NCBI GenBank assembly: GCA_003290165.1
Contig: QNQO01007579.1
Span: forward strand, 1 to 64,000
Source of the DNA: Berberis thunbergii
Lineage: Eukaryota > Streptophyta > Magnoliopsida > Ranunculales > Berberidaceae
Reading direction: 5' to 3'
Length of the DNA: 64,000 nt
Shown here: one piece after another, positions 59,470 through 64,000 of the stretch
Numbering within the stretch: position 1 is the stretch's first letter
How the letters are laid out: each line of letters starts with the position of its first letter
Notes under the pieces: generated by a model
Databases searched by the model: none
What the model was told of the DNA's origin: nothing
Seen by the model: only the letters and a program-made list of their open reading frames with translations
Program-made: the position numbers and the translations under genes

Positions 59470-59679
59470 TTAGCAACGGTTTTTAGCCGTTGGTCACTAA
59501 AGCCACGGTTTTTAGCCGTGGCAAACACACCAACGGTTTAAAACCGTGGCCAAGTCTGTTTTTAGGCACGGTTTTAAGCCGTTGGCCCTTATAGCCACGG
59601 TTTTTTGCCGTGGCAAACACACCAACGGCTTAGAACCGTGGCCACCCCTGTGTAGCTAATCAGGCCTTTTGGTGTAGTG
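59470..59679. repeat. right subterminal palindrome array of element C
   Basis: It includes ACCAACGGTTTAAAACCGTG and GCCACGGTTTTTAGCCGTGG palindromes. It ends TGTAGCTAATCAGGCCTTTT then GGTGTAGTG, matching element A. Confidence 0.9.
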
Positions 59680-59889
59680 TTAGGTTTTCTAATAAACATG
59701 TTTGACACCTCATATCTGTGTCGGACACCGACTGCCCCACACACACCCTTAAAGAACATGAACGAAAAGAGGTAGATAGTTACAGAAAGTCACCATTTCA
59801 ATCTTTAGATCTGGGCATGCATGTTTTAACCAAGTTACTCATAAAAATAAAACAACTGAAAAATAAAATTGAAAAAAATAAAAGTATAC

Positions 59890-60029
59890 CTTCCCAGTAA
59901 AGCCAAAATTCAATGGCATGTCATCAGTGGACTGCAGCATAAATTTCATATTTGCTGGTGCAGGTGTACATGTTGTTGCGCGTGATCCATGCGACGGTCC
60001 AGTCCCACCTCCCACCAAAGTAGTGATGC
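59890..60029 (-). pseudogene. urease fragment, upstream exon
   Basis: The exon reads [20 protein letters not shown], then [19 protein letters not shown], the urease region before the nickel-site exons, and ends at a GTATAC donor. In urease the next residues are those encoded at 46622-46485, with agreeing phase. Element C (46717-59679) sits in the intron between. No stop is seen in this exon. Confidence 0.9.
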
Positions 60030-60870
60030 CTTCAGGGATTATTAAAAGTTACTTTCAGAGACAACAACGTCATCATGAAGAGTCAATAACTGTTAATTTT
60101 TTTGCCATGCTATAGTTGATTTTCTAGACCTATCTAGTGTTCTAGCATTCCTATCTATACATTTGGCCATTGCTAAGATTTTGTTAAGCTTGACTGCTCA
60201 AAGGAAATAAATAAATAAATATATAAATAGAAAGCTAACAGCTTGATATAGCTTCAAATGGGAATGCATGCAGAGGGTAAAATACCAGTGATGAAATTTT
60301 GAGCTCTGCATCTCATGGTGAGGCAAAATTGATTGACAATGGATTTGAACATCCCCATAAATCTTATGCATATAAACCTAGACAAAGGGCATCCGTGTCA
60401 AAACATAATTATGATATACATTGTTGTTAACCTATCAGCACAGAAATGACAAGCCTCACCTTGCGGTGTGCATTATGAAAGCAAAAAGATCGGAAGAGGC
60501 ATTACAAATGAGAGCAGCATTTTAAGAACAATTCCATTGGAGAACAATAAAAGCAGCCAAGCAATTGGTTATGATACAGAATGGCTACCATAATTAAGGA
60601 TTTATAGAGTAGTTATATCATGTTTATTTACAGACATGATTTAAAATGGTATAGACAATGTTCATATAAAATACACAACGATTATGGTTTTGAACATGTG
60701 ATGATATTCACAGAGCGAAGTTAAGTTGGTCCCTGTAGATTGCAGAGATCCAAATGGGGAGAAAAATAAATGGATCAATGTATGGAACTAAATAATTTAA
60801 TTTATTTATTTAGCAGAAGGAACATAGATAAAATACAGAGTAAATTTTTTTACTACTACTGCTCTATATC
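60030..60870. other. spacer between urease and CREG1 fragments
   Basis: AT-rich, no recognised exon. A possible polyadenylation signal for CREG1 (AATAAA on the minus strand) is suggested by the TTTATTTATTT stretch near 60800. Confidence 0.35.
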
Positions 60871-63403
60871 TTACACTTTGGCATGCAGGTACTGATCCAA
60901 AGTGATAGGTTTAGGACCACCAAACATGTTGATCAAGAAAAACTTTTCAATGCCGAGTTTGAAAAACTGGAAATTGTGACTCTTGGGCCAATCTGCCAAA
61001 CATTAAAAGCAAAACATATAAAGTGATCAATAATGAGCAACCAAGAGCAACAAAAAGATGAAAACAAATTTTAATTGAAACCATGCATGAGACGTCATCA
61101 AGATTTACCCTTCATCTCAGAGTGTTTTGAGAACAAGGCAGTTTCCGCAAATTTAGCTTCCTTCGAATTTCCATCAACCACCGTCAACTGAAATACCAAA
61201 GATGCAAACAATCAGCACAGAAACTCATACTAAGCAGTTCAGAATGAACAGATCTTTATATAGTACCAACTTATAAATTACATTCTATTAAACCACGTTC
61301 AGTAGTTTCAAAAGATAATAGGTATATGCAGAAATTTCCATTACCTGCAATGCCTAACATTCTTCATCTTGTATAACAGATAAAAAATGGTTCTCTCTCG
61401 ACTTCTACCTTCTGAAGATGACAACCTTATTTTCACTATTTGATATTTATTGTACACTAATCATCTAAGATTTATCTGAACAAGCATATGGATTTTTATT
61501 TTCTATTCAGGTATAGCAATTCATTAAAACTGAAAAATGCGGGGTATGTGCATCAAAGAAAAATTGTTTTGGAAAAACTGATTATCAAATAGCAGGAACT
61601 CAGGTAAGCAATGATGAAAGTTGATAGTACCATCTCAAAATGAGGTCACCCTCAGCTGAAGTGGTAAAGTCATAGAGTGGTTGAACCAACTTCTTACAGG
61701 GTTTAAATATTGCTAGAAAACATCGATTCTTTAATCTTGGAGGCCATATTTTTCATTTATTTAAAGTCACAGTATATAAACTTTCTAGTGTACAACTACT
61801 GATTGTTGCTTCTAATATGATCCCTCAGTGTTTAATCATAGTTCTATGCAATAATAATAACATTCTATCCCAATACTTTGTGATTTATGGTCAGGCGAAT
61901 CTCGAATTTAGGCTTATAGGATAACGAACAGGCTAGTGCGATAACTCGAGACAAGCACAGAAACTCGGTCTGTTGTGAAGGTAAGAACTATACCTAATAC
62001 AGAATTACATTCTTAATTAATGATATGCATACAGGTATGAAAGTTATAAACATAAGCATTTATCATTGTTTGAAATAGCCAATGTCAAAGCTTTAGACTA
62101 AGATATATTCATTGGACTAATGAAAAAAGTGCTAGAAATGAAGGTCATGTCATCCATAGTACATCATGTATTAATGAAAATATCGACACAAAAAAGATGA
62201 GTGTTCAAAATGTTTAATTATTCACCTTTCCATTAAGTGTAAGCTTTGCACAAGTTGGGTTCTCAGGATCTGTCTTGCCACAAGTTCCAAGAGGGAACTC
62301 ACTGAGTGTAAATGAAGCCCTTGAATCATTCAATGCATTACTTGCAGTAGGGTCAAGAGTGGTCAAGTAGAAGTATGGGATGCCCCAGCCTTTACCAGGT
62401 TTCCCATCACTAAATGAAACTACATTTCTGAATACATCAGAAAATAATAATGTCAATCAAAAATTAGTTTGGTGTAAAAAAATAACTTAGCCAAACTGTA
62501 TGAAAATGCAAATAATTTACCCAAAGGGAGCTCCTCCCAAGTCACTGGAGATGATACTGCAGGAACAAAGTATCAATGTTAACATCATGGTCCAAATTCA
62601 TATGAGGACTTAACCACAAATACAAATTTTGCTTCCCAGAACAAGGATAGTGGCTAATGCCACATTAATTTATCAAAAGAAACATATACGAGTCGTTCTT
62701 TTCATATTACATAGAGATCAAAAAATGCAGAAAGTATAGAATGTGTTCAAAGATCTCGTAAATGAGCTTTTCAATGCTTTCATGCTTTGTATCGTATTTG
62801 TAATCTTAAAAATAGTTGCTTGTTTGTTTGTTCAGTTTTCAGTTAAAATCTATACCTCAACAATTCTTTTATTCAGCCAGTCACAGACATGATGACATGT
62901 ATTTAGACAGAATTGTAAAATGGGTGTTTTCATCATCATTGAGACAAACACAATCCAAGTGTTAGTCATAAAAATTGACAAGACTTCTTTTATCTCCACC
63001 AAATCAACTAACCCATTTTACAAAGAGAACCAAAGGTGCCTCCAACAAACCACATTTAACAATTATTAACCAAATCCAGCTACAACCAATTATATAAACC
63101 TAAGAATAACCATAACCCGTTTCATATAACTAAAGATAAAACACCGCTACAATCCACGAACACTTAAATTATACTCATAAAAAATTCTAATTGGAAAAAA
63201 TGGAAATAGAGAGAGAGAGAGATAGAGATTCACCTTAAGACCCCCCATGTGTTCTCAGAGACCAACCATCTAGCAAACACAGCAGCATCATTAGGATTTG
63301 GTTTTGTTTTCAATACAAGTTTTCTCCCCTGTACTGCAATTGAAGCTTCAAGGACAACAAAAACGAAGAAAAAACATAGAGCAGAGACTATTTTGGACAC
63401 CAT
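60871..63403 (-). CDS. CREG1: CREG1-like secreted glycoprotein, apparently complete five-exon gene
   Basis: Exons: 63403-63234, 62556-62521, 62427-62226, 61187-61109 and 60992-60871. The total is 609 nt, 202 residues plus TAA. All introns are GT-AG, every phase agrees, and no stop or frameshift occurs. The protein begins MVSKIVSALCFFFVFVVLEA, a typical signal peptide, followed by DAAVFARWLVSENTWGVL, DLGGAPFGNVVSFSDG, TLDPTASNALNDSRASFTL, CGKTDPENPTCAKL and MFGGPKPITLDQYLHAKV. It is the CREG family with a pyridoxamine-5'-phosphate-oxidase-like (FMN-binding split-barrel) fold and is likely secretory or vacuolar. Length equals the usual plant size. It lies wholly inside CACTA element B. A TC-rich tract and the B/C module lie upstream. 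It may be a working transduced copy. Confidence 0.92.
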
Positions 63404-63429
63404 TTTACTTTAGCAAAGGGTTTTGGTTG

Positions 63430-63512
63430 TTTGGGTTGCTAGAATTCTCCCTCTCTCTTTCCTTCTCCTTCTCTTTCTCCTTTTCTTTCTCCTTCTCTCT
63501 TTCCCTCTCCTT
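63430..63512. repeat. polypyrimidine tract upstream of CREG1
   Basis: A run of CTCTTTCCTTCTCC-like sequence (GA-rich on the CREG1 sense strand) begins about 25 bp upstream of the CREG1 start codon. Such tracts are common in plant 5' leaders and core promoters. Confidence 0.7.
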
Positions 63513-63514
63513 GA

Positions 63515-63645
63515 AATTTTAGGGTTAGATGCAAAGGATTGAAAAGGGGGAGATGGAGCGGGAACGCGCGGGAAGCAAATTTTTTTCCCAAAATTTCGCC
63601 CACAAGAATTCGAACTAGATCTCCACACATCCACGTGCAACACAC
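63515..63645. repeat. conserved right-end module of element B
   Basis: TTTTAGGGTT, AGGATTGAAAAGGGGGAGAT, GAGCGGGAACGC, AAAATTTCGCCC and CTCCACACATCCACGTGCAA occur in the same order as at 59325-59460 in element C. It lies between the CREG1 leader and the subterminal array. Confidence 0.75.
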
Positions 63646-64000
63646 ATGCCTTTTTGCAACGGTTTTAAGCCGTTGCGCACTATAGCCACGGTTTACAAAT
63701 GTTGCTAAATTTGTTTTTGCAACGGTTTTTAGCCGTTGCTAGATATAGCCACGGTTTAAAACCGTTGCTAAATTTTTTTGTTGCCACGGTTTTGAGTCGT
63801 TGCTAAGCCTGGCCACGGTTTAAAACCGTTGCTAAATTTTTTTGTTGTCAACGGTTTTAAGCCGTTGCTATGCTTAGCCACGGTTCATAACCGTTGCTAA
63901 ATTGTTTTTTGCAACGGTTTTGGGTCGTCGCTAATAATTCCCACGGTCTGTAGTCGTTGCTAATATTAGTAACGGTTTTAAGCCGTGCCAAATATACCAA
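63645..64000. repeat. right subterminal palindrome array of element B (incomplete)
   Basis: Words such as GCAACGGTTTTAAGCCGTTGC and GCCACGGTTTAAAACCGTTGC alternate with TTTTTTTGTTG spacers and reach the last base. No CACTA terminus is seen, so the element continues past the window. Confidence 0.88.

Larger units (their letters stand above)
46717..59679. mobile_element. CACTA element C, 12,963 bp, nested in element B
   Basis: It begins CACTACACCAAAAACCC and ends GGCCTTTTGGTGTAGTG, with the 3-bp target duplication TTA at 46714-46716 and 59680-59682. Palindromic subterminal arrays lie at both ends. It carries, on the minus strand, two partial LOG copies and fragments of a RINGLET homeobox-DDT protein, a pfkB sugar kinase, phosphatidylserine synthase and a DEAH helicase. 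I see no transposase. It is inserted within the intron between two urease exons of element B. Confidence 0.95.
41261..64000. mobile_element. CACTA element B, at least 22.7 kb including nested element C
   Basis: The left end CACTACACCAAAAACCCCCA at 41261 and its subterminal array closely match elements A and C. ACA precedes it. The right end is not reached: palindromic subterminal repeats begin at about 63645 and continue to the last base. Continuity across the nested element C is shown by a urease gene fragment whose exons lie on both sides of C. Without C, at least 9.8 kb of B is visible. Its contents are transportin and urease fragments and an apparently complete CREG1 gene, all on the minus strand. 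No transposase was found. Confidence 0.88.

Noticed and set aside
58520..59541. Several 60-100-codon open frames at the right end of element C
   Set aside because: Their composition is atypical (Arg/Ser/Phe runs), they overlap each other on both strands, and they match no family. They are probably leader or promoter DNA.
41261..59679. A single CACTA element from the 41261 left end to the 59679 right end
   Set aside because: A second left end at 46717 is preceded by TTA, matching the TTA after 59679, while ACA precedes 41261. The urease exons also show that C is an insertion within B.
63298..63645. Ser/Phe-rich and Arg/Glu-rich open frames
   Set aside because: They come from the TC/GA tract upstream of CREG1 and overlap its first exon in the wrong frame.

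Overview
The window is nuclear DNA of a flowering plant, probably a eudicot. It has AT-rich intergenic sequence, spliced exons with canonical GT/AG borders, plant-specific gene families (LSD1/LOL zinc fingers, LOG, HOS15, RINGLET, urease) and nested plant transposons. I found no intact host gene outside a transposon, no tRNA or rRNA gene and no CRISPR. Most annotated open reading frames are transposon debris or exons of captured gene fragments.

Layout. 1-12.3 kb: a decayed Ty3/gypsy element of the Tat type on the minus strand. Its LTR is at 11682-12333, followed by gag, protease, RT, RNase H and integrase remnants. About ten 178-bp tandem repeats lie beyond pol, then a plus-strand (antisense) coiled-coil ORF remnant with a 548-bp tandem duplication. 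A broken alcohol-dehydrogenase-like gene lies at 2.3-3.0 kb. 12.6-15.95 kb: a broken CACTA transposase (TNP2) interrupted by an hAT element (8-bp target duplication) and a Mutator-type foldback MITE (9-10-bp target duplication). 16-19 kb: mostly unassigned, then another hAT-like element. 20.4-23.6 kb: an LTR fragment and a degenerate minus-strand Athila-like gag/protease with its 5' LTR, cut by a second Tat element on the plus strand (LTR 23624-24257).

From 24.7 kb to the end the window is dominated by three large related CACTA (En/Spm-type) transposons, called here A, B and C. A (24669-38659, target duplication TGC) sits inside the gag gene of the plus-strand Tat element. B (41261 to beyond the window end) sits further along the same Tat remnant. 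C (46717-59679, target duplication TTA) sits inside B. All complete ends begin CACTACACCAAAA and carry dense palindromic subterminal repeats built on GCAACGGTTTTAAACCGTTGC. I found no transposase in them. Instead they carry introns and exons of many unrelated host genes, all recognised ones on the minus strand. A carries SCPL51, IQD, CRT3, HOS15, ABCB, SULTR4, ORC6 and LOL. B carries CREG1, urease and transportin. C carries LOG (two partial copies), RLT, a pfkB kinase, PSS1 and a DEAH helicase. They are therefore gene-capturing (Pack-CACTA / transduplicating) elements.

Two points stand out. The urease fragment of B is split by C within an intron, which shows that B runs continuously across C. 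The CREG1 copy in B looks complete: five exons, all splice sites canonical, 202 codons, signal peptide, no stop. The shared orientation, and a shared GC-rich module next to the right ends of B and C, suggest that transcription could start at the right end and run through chains of captured exons. That is an inference for RNA data to test.
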